Positions 52,501-64,000 of a DNA stretch of 64,000 nt are shown piece by piece; the first letter of the stretch is position 1; each line of letters starts with the position of its first letter. Source of the DNA: Pyrocephalus nanus (taxonomy: Eukaryota; Chordata; Aves; Passeriformes; Tyrannidae); NCBI GenBank assembly GCA_038380795.1, contig CM076264.1, forward strand, positions 4,218,001 through 4,282,000, in the 5' to 3' direction. The notes under the pieces were generated by a model. It searched no databases, had not been told where the DNA came from, and saw only the letters and a program-made list of their open reading frames with translations. Made by a program: the position numbers and the translations under genes.

Positions 52501-55500
52501 AGAACTTTCAGAGTTTCTTATTAAGGGCCAGCATTGTAAAGAATGAAAACCACTGGATGAGGAAAGTCACCGAGTGAGGAATTGGTAATGAAGCTTTTTG
52601 ATAGCTGTCAAAGTGAACTGTGCTGAATTGATCCTGGAGACTTGACTTCCCTGCAAATCGGGTTACCATTCCAGTTACCATTCAGTGCAGGTCAGCTGGT
52701 CCCTGCAAACCAATTAAGTATGAATGCTAAAGCCAAGTAAATTCAGTTATGAAAACATGATTGTTTGCCCCTTGCTTTAAATCATACTGGTTTTTATCAG
52801 TCCTCATTATTTATCCCTATCTTTTTGCCTTTCCCAAAAGTATCATTGAGGACCTTTTCCTATCATTTCCATGCAAAACCAAAAAAATGGGGTTTTTTCC
52901 AAAATATTTTTTTTCTCATTCAGAGGCATACTAAGTACCATGGCAATCAGACACTTGGTATTTAATATTTGATAAAATTAGAGACCTTCAAAGAACCATC
53001 TGTCAGATTGTGAAATTCATTTGAGAGGGACATATCCATCTTTCCTTAGCTTTATAAAACTCTGCTAACTCCAGAAATTACCTACAAACTCCTACAGAAG
53101 AGCACTACAGAGGTTAGAAATAATATCATTTTTTTCTTGCCATCTCTCAAGATCTCAGAGAGCCCCAGACTGGAACTCTTTTGCATTTTAATATGATTCA
53201 CTGGAAACACTGTTAGAGACATAAGGTGAAAGCCTGAAACACTCCAGGCAACCAGACAGCTAAGAAATGTTCCAGGAGAAAGTGTTCCCTGTTTCACCTA
53301 CTCCTGCCCCACATTAGTTTCCCAGCTTAAACTACCTGCTGCTCTTCTCAAGTGTTCTTTGCGTGCTTGCAAAGAGCTCAGTTTCTCTCTTAGCCACTGC
53401 TTTTTTAGCTCTTTGCAGGAAAAATAACTCTGCAGAGAAGCTCACATGTGCCATTTGTCAGCTGTGCTGTGTTGTTATTTAAAGTGTGACTCATTTAGCT
53501 GAGGTACACGGCATAAATAAACAGCCTGCCAGACAGCAGCGCTGCTTGGCTGGCCATCCCTCTCTGCCCTTTGTTCCCGTCACTTAAATCCCCAAAGTTC
53601 TGCTCTCTTGTGACCACAAGGCAGCAGCCCTCAACCCTCTGGCAATGAGAAAGCCCTCACCATTTTCCAGAACAGTAGTCCTTTGGGAATCCGGAATAAA
53701 CAAGCAGCTGAAGAGCAATTACTATTCCACTGCCCTTTCCCAGACCTCCCTCAGGTCGTTCTGGAGCGCAGGCTGAGCTTTTCCTGTCCCACGGGCTGGC
53801 AAGAGAGGAAAGGGTGCCTGAACCTTGAGTGAGCTCCCAAGAGCTTTAATTACAAGATAATTAAAACTGTAATATCGTGAGGATAGACCAAGCAAATATC
53901 TCTGAAAGAAAGGAAGTCCTCGATGTTGTCACAGGCCGAGCGTGGTTGCGTCAAAAACCTGCTCTAGTTTGCATGTGGGAATTACTTAATATTCTTTTTA
54001 GATAGATCCATTCCACTTTTCCAAGTGCTGAATTTATGTATATGCTTCCAAACAAAATTGTAACATTTTATGCTTAAAATGTTTCCAATGAATTCTTTTG
54101 GCTGAGCCTGATCTCAAAGGTGCAACAAGAGCTTTTGGGTTGTTCTCTCTGTCATGAAACAAGACAATTGGCCCTTGAAAACAGGCCCATGTTGTACACT
54201 GAGCTAAAGGAAATTCCTTCCCATCAGTCATCTGTTAGATCTTACTAAACTGCTTAGACTGGCACTACAGTAAACAGCTTTAAATTTTGAAGTCTATCAT
54301 GTAGTAACCACAAATACCATCACAAAACTGAGTTTTGTGGCTATACAATTTTCATCAAACTGAACAAATCCATACTCAGTAACTTAAATTTCATTTATGC
54401 TTGATTCAAAGAAAAACCCAAACAAACCCTTGAAAATAAATGATAGGAGGACCAAATGAGGTTTATTTTTTTCTTGTATTAACTTTATACACCCGGCCTG
54501 CCCTTGGAAAATAATTCTCTAGATTTCTTTTAGCAAACCCATGTATGTAAGTGTCAAACTGGGATTTAACTTGGTCAACCTACATTACGTAACTGCGACT
54601 TTTCACTGATTTCTCCCTGCCAAAAAGTGCAGCCTAAAGAATAGGGTTTGTTTCAAGAGCTGTAGTAGCAGCTTTTGCCTAAACTAGCAAAGTTAATTCC
54701 ATCATCTTGTTTGTTATCCCAGAATAACAATGCACAAGTTTCCAATGCTTCTTAAAACTCTGCCTGAGTTTCCATCCTGTAATTGGGGGATCTGGAGAGA
54801 CAAGAAGCCTTGACAGGCACTCAAGCTTAAAAACAACCTCACAGCATTTGCATTTCATGTGTCAGAAAGATTTGACAATTACAGGCAACAATTGCTGGTA
54901 CCAGGGGGACAAACAGATACCATTTTCCTACAGAGATGCAGCAATGCAGCTGGAGGTGACCAAAGGATGGATGGATGGGCACTGCCAGGTCCCAGCAAAA
55001 GGATTCTTACAAAGCAGAAGGGCTGGGGATGGCCAGGCTTTTTTATACCCTGTGGCTGGCAGTAAATTCACCAGGAATTCAAGGAGTCTGGCAATTACAA
55101 TCAGCAATGCTTCAGTCACACAGGGAAATGAGAAAAAACGACAAGAGGTTCTGGGCATTTGGCAACCTCAGCACTTGCATAGGTGCAGATGCCATTTCTA
55201 ACAGGAAACTGGAAAAACTTGCTTTTTACTTGTGAAATCTTTTTATGCCTTTGATAACTTTCCTTTTAGGCTTCAAATTATTATTTTAACTAAGAAAAGG
55301 CAGCTCAGACTAAATTATAGAGCAGACATCTACATAACATTTGTCTCTAGAGATAATTACTCCCACTTTACCACCAGCAGCAACATAACGAAAACAACAA
55401 GTGTTTGACAATACCCCACAGGCATCACACTGGCACAGGTGATGTCACCAATCCCGAGAGTCCCAGTCATTGTCAAATCCTTGAGGCAATATTCCTTCTT

Positions 55501-57658
55501 CCTTCAACTTTTCAAACTCTGGCAAACAGCCAACCAAAATAAATCAATAATGGTGATTTTTGCAGGCATTGCTAGGCTTGTTTTTAGTCGAAATTATTTC
55601 CCCAGAAAACAGCACTTACTTGTATGATCCCAATAGCAACTGCCTGCCAGAACTACTAATTACTGTCCTGGTCTCCCCTGGAAGATTTCTTTTCCACAGT
55701 GCCCTCACATTTTTACAGGTGTATATTATCTCAGCTTGTTCCCCTTAAAACTGGTTATAGGCAAACATATATAATCCATGACAACAGAAGAGATACAAGA
55801 GGCTATGTTTAAATTATTAACCAGGGAAGGGCAGTCCCTGCTTTTGGTCTGCTTAATAACTCTGCTGCAAACAACAACCCTTTCAGCACTATGTTTGTAC
55901 AACCCCAGTCAGTTTCTAATTTCCACCCAAGTTTACCGAGTCAAATAAATCCTGAACTATTAGGCTGGAGTTAAGTCATTTATCTTCCAGATTTATCCCC
56001 AAAAGAAACACCTCTCTAACAACACACTGAGACTTGCATTGGCAAGCAGGGTTTTTCCTACACCTGGTGTGACACAGGACTTTCTATAAAGTGAGGTTCT
56101 CTTCCCAGAAGTGTTTCCCTAGAATGGCTCCAAGTAATTCCCTGTCTGATCCATGTCCTTCTGCAACTCTGCAGTGACAGGTTATTGAGCCCTCTCAAAG
56201 CTGTTGGTGAGATCACCCTGAGCTAACTCACGGTGGTTTAGAAAGGCTGCTGAGCTCTGCCACCTGCCCTCTGGGACACCAGCTAGTGTGTCCATCCATG
56301 CTCGTCACAGCATTTATTTCCCATCCTGTACACGGACAGGGCACTGCTTGTGTTTTAATACTCCAGGAGAAGACAGCAGAGTAAACACTGTTTGCTGTCA
56401 CAGAACTGTGACAAACTGGGAACTGCTGACTCCTCTTCAGCAAGCTCACTGCTTTGAGGAAACACTGCTTCTCCCTGAAAAATGCTTCTAACTTAACACT
56501 GAGCTCCATTAATTTTGAACCAGGTGCCATCCTCCTGACTGCTGAGTTGAAGAACTACTGCTTTTATTTCTGCCTGAGGTTTGTAGCTGCTGACAGACTC
56601 TTTTAATGGGAGTCTTCATCAGACATTTCTCAAAATTTCAGCCACAAGAAGGCACAATCCTTTCTGATCTGTTACAAGGATATATTCCCATGACAATCTA
56701 GTGTCTCTTAAAATAAGAGAAAAAGTAATAAGGCTCTCCTGCCTTACAATTACAGCCACCTCTGCATACTTGAAGTCATCAATAAAGCATTAGGAAATAT
56801 TTTAAACTGCTGGAAAAACTCCTAGATTTTTGCAAAGTTTCTCATTACTGAGCATGACTGCAAAAGCCTGGCTCAAAACAACGCTCTGGCAGCTTTGTGC
56901 TGTCACCCACATTCAAAGCAACCTGTAAAAAGGAGTGATCCCTCTGATAGGCACACCAGGAAATTATCTTGGCATTCAACTGCTACTTAATCTGCAGGAG
57001 CAGGTGTTATTTTCTTCCAGGTAGGATTGAGAAAAGTTGATTGGCAGTAAGCTGTGAAAGCATTCTGCCCTTTCAGTTCTTAGAGAAAAAAATGCATTAA
57101 CGCTTTTGCTTTGCCCTGTGTGATACAACACAGGATTTCCTTGGCTCAGGGACTGCACAGCAGCACCAGGATCCAGGCAGTAACACTACCTGGGAAAACA
57201 TTCCTTTTCCAGCTGACAAAGCCTGCATTACCCAGGTGTCACCTTCTCTTGGACCCATAGTGGCTTTTATAGACGTGACTTACAGGCATCTACCACAAAC
57301 ACCTGATACACAAAATACAAAATAAAAAGTCACATGGATCCGGACATTTGTAGAACGTGAAAATCCTGAGATTCAGCCCTTCCCTACTAATCACTTCAGT
57401 CCTTTGAGTGTATTTCTTCTTTAAACTTCAGTCCATCTTGTCTAATCAGTAAGGCAGGGATTCGCCCTTGCTCTTATTTCCAGGTTTCTAAAAGAAACAG
57501 TGCTTCCACACGGGTTATAACACATCCCTGCTTTGTCTCTTGACAGCAACTGTGGGGAAAAAAATAGTGGAGAAAGTCCAAGATTCCCTCAAAGACAGGC
57601 TCCTTTCTGGTCAGATAGGACTGGCATTTTCTTCAGTGGCATTCTCATCCTCAGAAAA
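43501..57658. other. upstream intergenic region of QRFPR
   Basis: About 14 kb of mainly AT-rich single-copy DNA after the CpG-rich shoulder ends near 43620. No exon chain, RNA gene or autonomous transposon was recognised. It includes a (GAT)5 run at 50608-50622 and some motif-dense stretches listed as findings. Confidence 0.6.
50608..50622 (+). repeat. (GAT)5 microsatellite
   Basis: Five perfect GAT units. Confidence 0.8.
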
Positions 57659-57795
57659 GATCATTGAAGTCAAGTCCAACCACTAATCCAGCACCACCAA
57701 GCTCACCACTAAACCACGTCCCCAGGTGCCACATCTACCCATCCTTTAAATATCTCCAGGGATGCCACCACTGCCCTGGACAGCTTGTGCCTGGT
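57659..57795 (-). mobile_element. CR1 LINE 3'-end fragment
   Basis: The plus strand reads as the reverse complement of the avian CR1 3' region: GATCATTGAAGTCAAGTCCAAC, then ACCACTAAACCA, GTGCCACATCTACCCATCC, TTTAAATATCTCCAGGGATG and CCACTGCCCTGGACAG in the expected order. This is a 5'-truncated, old copy of about 137 bp with no coding capacity. It is the best evidence in the window for a bird genome. Confidence 0.88.
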
Positions 57796-60700
57796 CTCAG
57801 AGCTTAGAATTACATCTGACTGATGGGTGTTCAATACAGCCCAGCTGCTATTTAGGGTTCAACATAAAGGACACAAGCTGCCTTTGGAAAAAAGTTTGTT
57901 GTTTCTGTGGTTGGGTTGTTTGGGATTTTTTTTTAAAACTTTTTTCTGCTCCATTTTGCTATTCCAGTTGTATCTTCTCACAAAATCAAAGGGAAAAGAT
58001 TCAACTGTCCTTTAGTTTCCCTCTGACTCCCCTGCACAAAGCCCAGAGAATTTAGTCTAAAGCAGCTATCAGGAGGCATCTGTTTCCCAGACAGGGAACA
58101 AGCCAGTTATTCCTGAGGTGGCAGTAGTAGCAAGGAAGTGATTGAGTGACATGAGCCCTGACAGTTCCAGCAAGAAAACTGCTTCCCAGGCTTAAGAGCA
58201 ATGTGGAGATCTGTCAGATCCCTGTGGGGCAAATTCACTTCCAACTCAGAGATGATGCTCAAAGCTGAGCAGGTACACGGAAGCAAAAATGTCAGGCTAA
58301 GAGCAGAAAAAGGATCCTTTGTGCCACCCCTACAAGGGCCTTGTGTCCCATCTCCAGCTAAGTTCAGCCCCAGTGTGCCAGAGGAAGGCAGCAAAATGGA
58401 TTCTGAGGAATAAAACATCCCCAGCCATGATAAGAAATCCTTCTTAAGACATTTGTCTTAATACAGACCCACAGTGACTGAAGAAAAAAGCAGGCAGGGA
58501 AAGCAGCTCCAATTACCAGATGTAATCACAATTTTAAATTGCTGAACATAAGAGCTTCACTCAAATCACGAATTCCAGTCTTATTTTGCATCTGCACTCT
58601 ATAGCAATTTTCTGTTTCCAATTTTCTCGGAAACTATTGGAATTTGCAAGTAAAACAGGAGCATAAACACTGCATTGAAGCCAGTGCTACTGTTCCCAAA
58701 ACAAGAGAAGCTGTAAGTACACCCACGTTAAAGGAGCAGTCATGGAACTTGATACTTATTTACTGCATGATCAGGCGATGCTTTGTTTAAAAAGTGCAGG
58801 TTTTGTGCCAGTTCCCATTGAAATTAAACTAATATAGGATTTAATATTTATCACTTTAACCAGCATTACATTTATCTGTTCTGCATCGTTCCTGTGGGCA
58901 TCACAAGAATGCACTGGTCCCTCGAGGTATCACTTTCTATTTTCCCAAACTAAGTTGCAACCACTTTGTTAATGGCTGAGCCCATCGTACAGGAGGATTT
59001 GTCTCATGCCCCGCCTGATGCACAGCACAGTGCAGATCCCTGGTGTTCCTCTGCACACCAGTTTCCAAGTGTCACCCCTTGGCACTCTCAGAGCCGCTGC
59101 CTCTGCCTGTGCCCTCTCCAGGAGACATGATTCCCTAGCAACCTGCTCTTTACACTTCCTTCCTCGCTCTTGCTTCCAAAAGAGCACAGGCTCATTTAGG
59201 GTACTCACTCCCAGCCTGCAGCAGCTACAAGGTTACCCAAATTATCTCCTTTTCCTCTACTGAGGGCTGAGGAAATTCAGTTACCTCAGCTTTGCCTTCA
59301 GCCATGAACACATGCAGTTACCACACTTCCTCTGCTCCCCCATTTATGGCCACAGTACAAAATCTTTGCCTTAAAGGAAACATCTCAAAGATGTCTTACA
59401 TGGTAAAAAATGGTTTATATATTTTTAAACTTTCTATTCTTGAAAACAGAGCCACCATCCATACTCCAGTTATAACCTATGTATAACTTGTATGCTCTGC
59501 CTGCACATAGACTAGGGACTCCACTGAATTCTTAGGGAAGCTAATAGAGAAACAACTGTTCAAATTTGTGTTATATTTAACTTGAAAGTACTTTTTTTTC
59601 CTGGTTTTTACTAGAATGAATTTCCTCATATAATTATTTTTAAGAACGCCAGTGATGTTTCTTTTCTGCTGATAATCTTTACTTTTCTTTATAGCAAGAA
59701 AATGTTAAATATTCCCACCTCTGTGTTTCCAGGAACTGCTCTGTCTTTGCAGTCAGTGCAAAGAAACTCACTCTCTACTCTTCCTAGAAGCATGTGCTGT
59801 TTGTAAAGCAGCACCAGCTCACAGGCCTTGAACACCTTTCCACAGGTTGACAGACAGTCACAACACGTGACACCGATTAGTCGCTTGGCTTCAGCACAGA
59901 GTACAGCTACACATATCAAACCAGCCTCTGGCCAGACTGATCCAAAAGAGGCTGAATGCCTGTTCCTGGACAGCTCTGGAAATTCAAGGCTTGGGTAAAA
60001 TTCTTCCATTTTCATCTGCTGGGCTAAATCAGTGTTTTTGCCGGGGCTGGCTGGCAGAGTTTATTTATTGGTACATTTGTCTCTGCACTGCTGGGCAGCA
60101 ATTGCAAATCTAATTACTGCCAAAGTGGCTCCTGGGGCTTGTGCACAGGTGTTTTGTTTAATATTAAATCTAAATAAAAAACGCACTAGCAGGGACCTGT
60201 TAATAACAATCTGTGACATAAATGCTCTCGAGGAGAAAAGGCACAGCTTTCAACCCCCTCTCCCCTCCAGCCCTTTGCTATTTAATTCTTCAGGCAGTAC
60301 CAATGTGCAAATCAGCAATTATCATCACACCACTTCCAGGTAACAGTTTTCCAAGTTGCCAAGTGAGTGTAGTCAAGTGGGGCTTTCCCTCTCCAGCACT
60401 GCTGGCAACAAAACCCTAATTGATTTGTGAGGCTTTATCTCAATGGCACAGCTCTGTTCATTTGCTTCGTGTTCCCTGTAACATCTATATGGAGCCACAG
60501 ATGCAACTGTCAAGGCTAATAAATAATTCCATCCAAAAGGCACGAGAAGGAATTGAAAGTAAGCCAAAATGCCTCAAAAAGCAATTTAAAAAGTGCTTGC
60601 TACTCTACAAGGCATACCTTCTCTTCAGTAAATACATAAATACAACAGAAGATGCCCTTCTAAGCATATTTGAGTGTTTCTCAGTAACTCCAACAGCATA

Positions 60701-63700
60701 AAAGCCTTGTAGTCTTGAAACAAATTTAAAAAAAAGTGCTGTGTTTTTCAGAGCTTGACTCCACAATTGTGATGCAAAGAGCACAGCTGTGACCAATACA
60801 CAGCAAAATATGGTAGACGGTGTTGACACTCACCCTTCTTCATCCTCTGCCTCAAGATTTGATATTAAATCTCTGTGTAGGTTAGAGGAGTGTTAAATGA
60901 ATGATTAGCTCATTTATTGTCAGCTGTGCTTCTGTAGCTCTCACAGGATTTATATTACCTGATCAAAACGTTATGCTGAGAGAGTTATTTAATTAGATTT
61001 TCAAGCTTTTGCCATTAAAGGGGAACATAAGTGTGGAAGACAGTAGAAGAAAAAAACATACAACAGTTCCTTTTGCTGGCTTTAAAGAGGCTTTTGCTTA
61101 AATGTTACTTTCTTCAGTCTTGGATGTCTTTTACTCGTGTTAAATCAGCCAGTGCTAGTTCCCTTCTAGCCCCATCCCTGATTGCTTTGAGCTGGTGCTG
61201 CTCAGAGGACCAGGGATAACCCTCCAAACAGCCTCGTCTTGTTGTTGCCTTCTACAAGGGAATGAAAAGACAGGCCAAGAGCAGCTTTTGTCCCTTTTTC
61301 AGTCTAACATGGAAGAAAGGCAGATTTCAAGCTATTTGCCCACTGACCACCCATTTTCCAAAGGCTTCTGACTAAGAGATTTGATCACATCCATTCAATC
61401 AAAACCTAAGGTTTAAAAGCATTTTTGTTTCATGAAACAGCTCTTTAATCTTTCCTTTAAATGAAATCAAACTTGACCAATAATTAGCAAAGATGGCAAT
61501 TCCTTTTTTTTACCAGTGAGCAGGCAGCAGAGGGATTTACTTCAGTCTGTAGATGAATTTATTATCAGGAAAAGAAGGTGTCTCTCCCTTTTTCATGGAA
61601 TGAGCTTCTCCTGAAATAAGTAGCAAACCAAATCCTTCCAAGATTTTTGTTCTAGAAAACTATTTAAAATGAAAATCAGGGGGAGGGAACTTTAACTATG
61701 CATGTCATGGCTTAGTTGTGACTCCTAATACCCTCAGAAGGTTAAAAAAAAATCATTTCAAAAAGAAGAAAACTGGAAAAACAAGACACTGAGAACATCC
61801 TGTAAATACCGGTGGTGCTTGAACAGTCTATTTTTAGCAATAGGCTACAGTTGGTTTAGCTGTTTGTTTTTTTTTTTAAATAATGAATCAACAAAACAAT
61901 GAGTAGGACTAAGAGTACAGATTGGAATAGCAATTATAGGAGTAAGTATGTTTTCCACAACTATAAAAGCTACAGCAATGCCTTATTTTAGCTCTTGCTG
62001 ATTAATTATCAAATAGGTCATTGCTACATTTATCATAATTCAGCAGTGTCAGTCACTTTCGTACTGTTATTGCAGCTTAGCTATTTCTACTAGAAAAATG
62101 GGTGGGTTAAAACTACAGTAGAGCCAGAGAAAAAACTGGTTCAGAAAAAATACTTTCTTCCTCAGGGAGGATGAAGATGTGACTTCTCCAAACTAGTCTG
62201 TGCCCACCCCAGGTTACTGAGAACCTGATGCTTTGGTGTTCCCTAAGAAAACAGGGAGCTCAGGGATCTGCACTGGGCTGTGCAGAGCCTGCACCTGAGG
62301 AGAAAGGATGAAGGGATGGAGACTCAAAGAAAGGACTACAATGTCTTCTTTTCATCTTTTTCAGCCCTTCCCACCCGAATGAGAAGCTGAAATGCTGTGT
62401 CATATCTGAAGACAGGAAGATAGAATTGGGAAAATTCAAACCAGGCAACTGGCAGCAAGATTTGGCAAATACTGGAAGAAGATACAGTGATCAGCTTGGA
62501 AGTGTAAGAACTGGCAGTACAAACCCATTGAGAAGATCAAGAGGTTTTCCAGGAAAACATGAAAAGTCAAGAAATTTCTAATTCTAACTGAGGCAGGAGG
62601 TCATTCAGGGTTATTAAATGTTTAAAATCCCAATATTTTTAAAAAGTTTATAACCAAACTTATTCTAAATCCTATTCCAGGGGAAATCAGAAATCAGTTC
62701 AGTGTCCCACCTGAAAAAGCAATGTACCCAGAAGAATGACTGCTAACAAACACAGGTGCTTGTTTGAAATGACTCCAGGGCCTTTTCTGAGGACATCCCA
62801 TGCACTGCCCAGACTGATGGCATTCCCAGAGGAATGAGGGGACTTCATGCAAGGCTGAGAAAACAGGACTGGACAAGGTAAGTCAAAAGCACAACAATGG
62901 ACATGGAAGGAGCCCTTCCATGTGGAGATTCAGCTCACATTCTGGCACATGATCCCATCAGGTATTTCAACATTAAGGTTTTACATCAGTGCAGTTGAGG
63001 CTGGTTTTGGCAAGACAAAAAAATTAAAGCAATTCTTCTACTGATCTGCGGAACAAAGTCAAAGTGAATCCTTTTCCTATCCCTGGATAGCTGAACTCCT
63101 CACCTATTCCAAAGCACTTGTTTTTAACTGAAGAGAATTCCTGGTCCAAACCAATTTAGGATTAAAAACCAAGTTACCTTGATGTAGTCTACTCCTCACT
63201 AGTAATTACAGAGCTACTCCCCACCTAGTAGCCTTATCTCTGGACCAACTGCAGAGTGAAAGGCAGCCTGAATTTCCCATATCCTTCCTAGGGAGCTCTG
63301 AAGCACATAATGTTGTGGTTCTGCTTTCAAAATCCTGTTTCTTTGTACTTTCATGAATTTACAATGCAGGTAACTACCAGCATAGGAAAGATATTGTGTC
63401 TTCTTTACCACATCCAAATACATCAGCAGAGTGAAACATTAGCAACTTATTGAAGTATTTCAGTGAATAGCTTGTCCAGCAAAGATTTTTATGCATTTTT
63501 TAGCCATTTAGTTACTTCATAATAAATTTTAAATATAGAATCTGATAGACAGTTCTTACAGAGACCTTAAAGAGTCAGTCTTCACTGAAAACTCAGAAAT
63601 ACTGTTCAGCTTGTATAAAGAGGTAACAAAAGAAAATCTCTAATACCAAAAGCCTGAAGAACTAGACACTTTATCCATTAAATGGAAAGCACAGCCTTCA

Positions 63701-64000
63701 TTTATTCCAGCAAATATTCATCTTCTGCCAGAAAGGACCTTTCAAAAGGTACCTAATAAAACAGTAAATCCAGCTTACCTAAGAGGCAGCCAGGCAGAGA
63801 GGAAATAGCCAGCATTTTTGAAAGGCATAAGAATTCTAAAGCAGCAGTAGCTACTTCACTCAATTTAAGGCAGCTTCAGCTCCCTGGGAGCACACAGCCC
63901 TCATGCCCGAAGCAGATTTGCAAGCACACCCCAGCACAGAGCAGGCAAAATGCAAACTCCACCACAGTCTGGTTAGTTTTCGACTTCTCCAATAAGCAGC
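57796..64000. other. distal intergenic region
   Basis: About 6.2 kb without a recognised gene. It contains homeodomain-motif-rich stretches near 60040-60230 and 60880-61020, and a plus-strand open frame at 62365-62581 behind a strong acceptor-like sequence. In human the next gene on this side is ANXA5; none of its exons was recognised here. Confidence 0.55.

Noticed and set aside
1..64000. A novel multi-gene system, endogenous retrovirus or tRNA/rRNA genes
   Set aside because: I looked for paired LTRs, pol-like frames, a tRNA B-box (GGTTCGANNCC) and gene clusters and saw none; the window is one receptor gene, a probable partial neighbour and intergenic DNA.

Overview
The window looks like bird nuclear DNA. 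It carries a compact vertebrate class A GPCR gene with GT-AG introns, very few interspersed repeats, and two short CR1 LINE tails, the dominant repeat family of birds. There are no bacterial operons, phage genes, CRISPR arrays, or rRNA or tRNA genes. Almost all of the short open frames that can be translated here are chance.

The one gene that can be read completely is QRFPR (GPR103), the receptor for the RFamide neuropeptide QRFP/26RFa. It lies on the minus strand with its start codon at 42783 and stop at 29538. Six coding exons (42783-42444, 35025-34867, 34308-34247, 33489-33254, 31831-31734, 29941-29538) join in phase at consensus splice sites and give 432 codons, essentially the mammalian length. 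No lesion was seen. Exon 1 sits in a CpG island with a CCAAT box and a G-run. The island is flanked by two minisatellites: about 11 copies of a ~30 bp unit just inside intron 1, and about 19 copies of a 19 bp unit upstream. Both are built around the same CCCTCACA word.

Left of QRFPR (1-29 kb) is a long stretch with no obvious gene. One minus-strand exon (5462-5547) has clean splice sites and a CEQL-type coiled-coil peptide like the TNIP (ABIN) family. In human, TNIP3 is the next gene downstream of QRFPR on the same strand, so this is probably the 5' part of TNIP3. Three weaker candidate exons further right (11.998-12.065, 10.529-10.588 and 26.794-26.959 kb) are phase-compatible with it. This model is an inference.

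Right of QRFPR (43.6-64 kb) is upstream intergenic DNA. It holds one CR1 fragment, a few motif-dense stretches that could be enhancers, and one plus-strand open frame behind a good acceptor. Nothing in the window supports a new multi-gene system. The most unusual structure is the pair of related minisatellites bracketing QRFPR exon 1.
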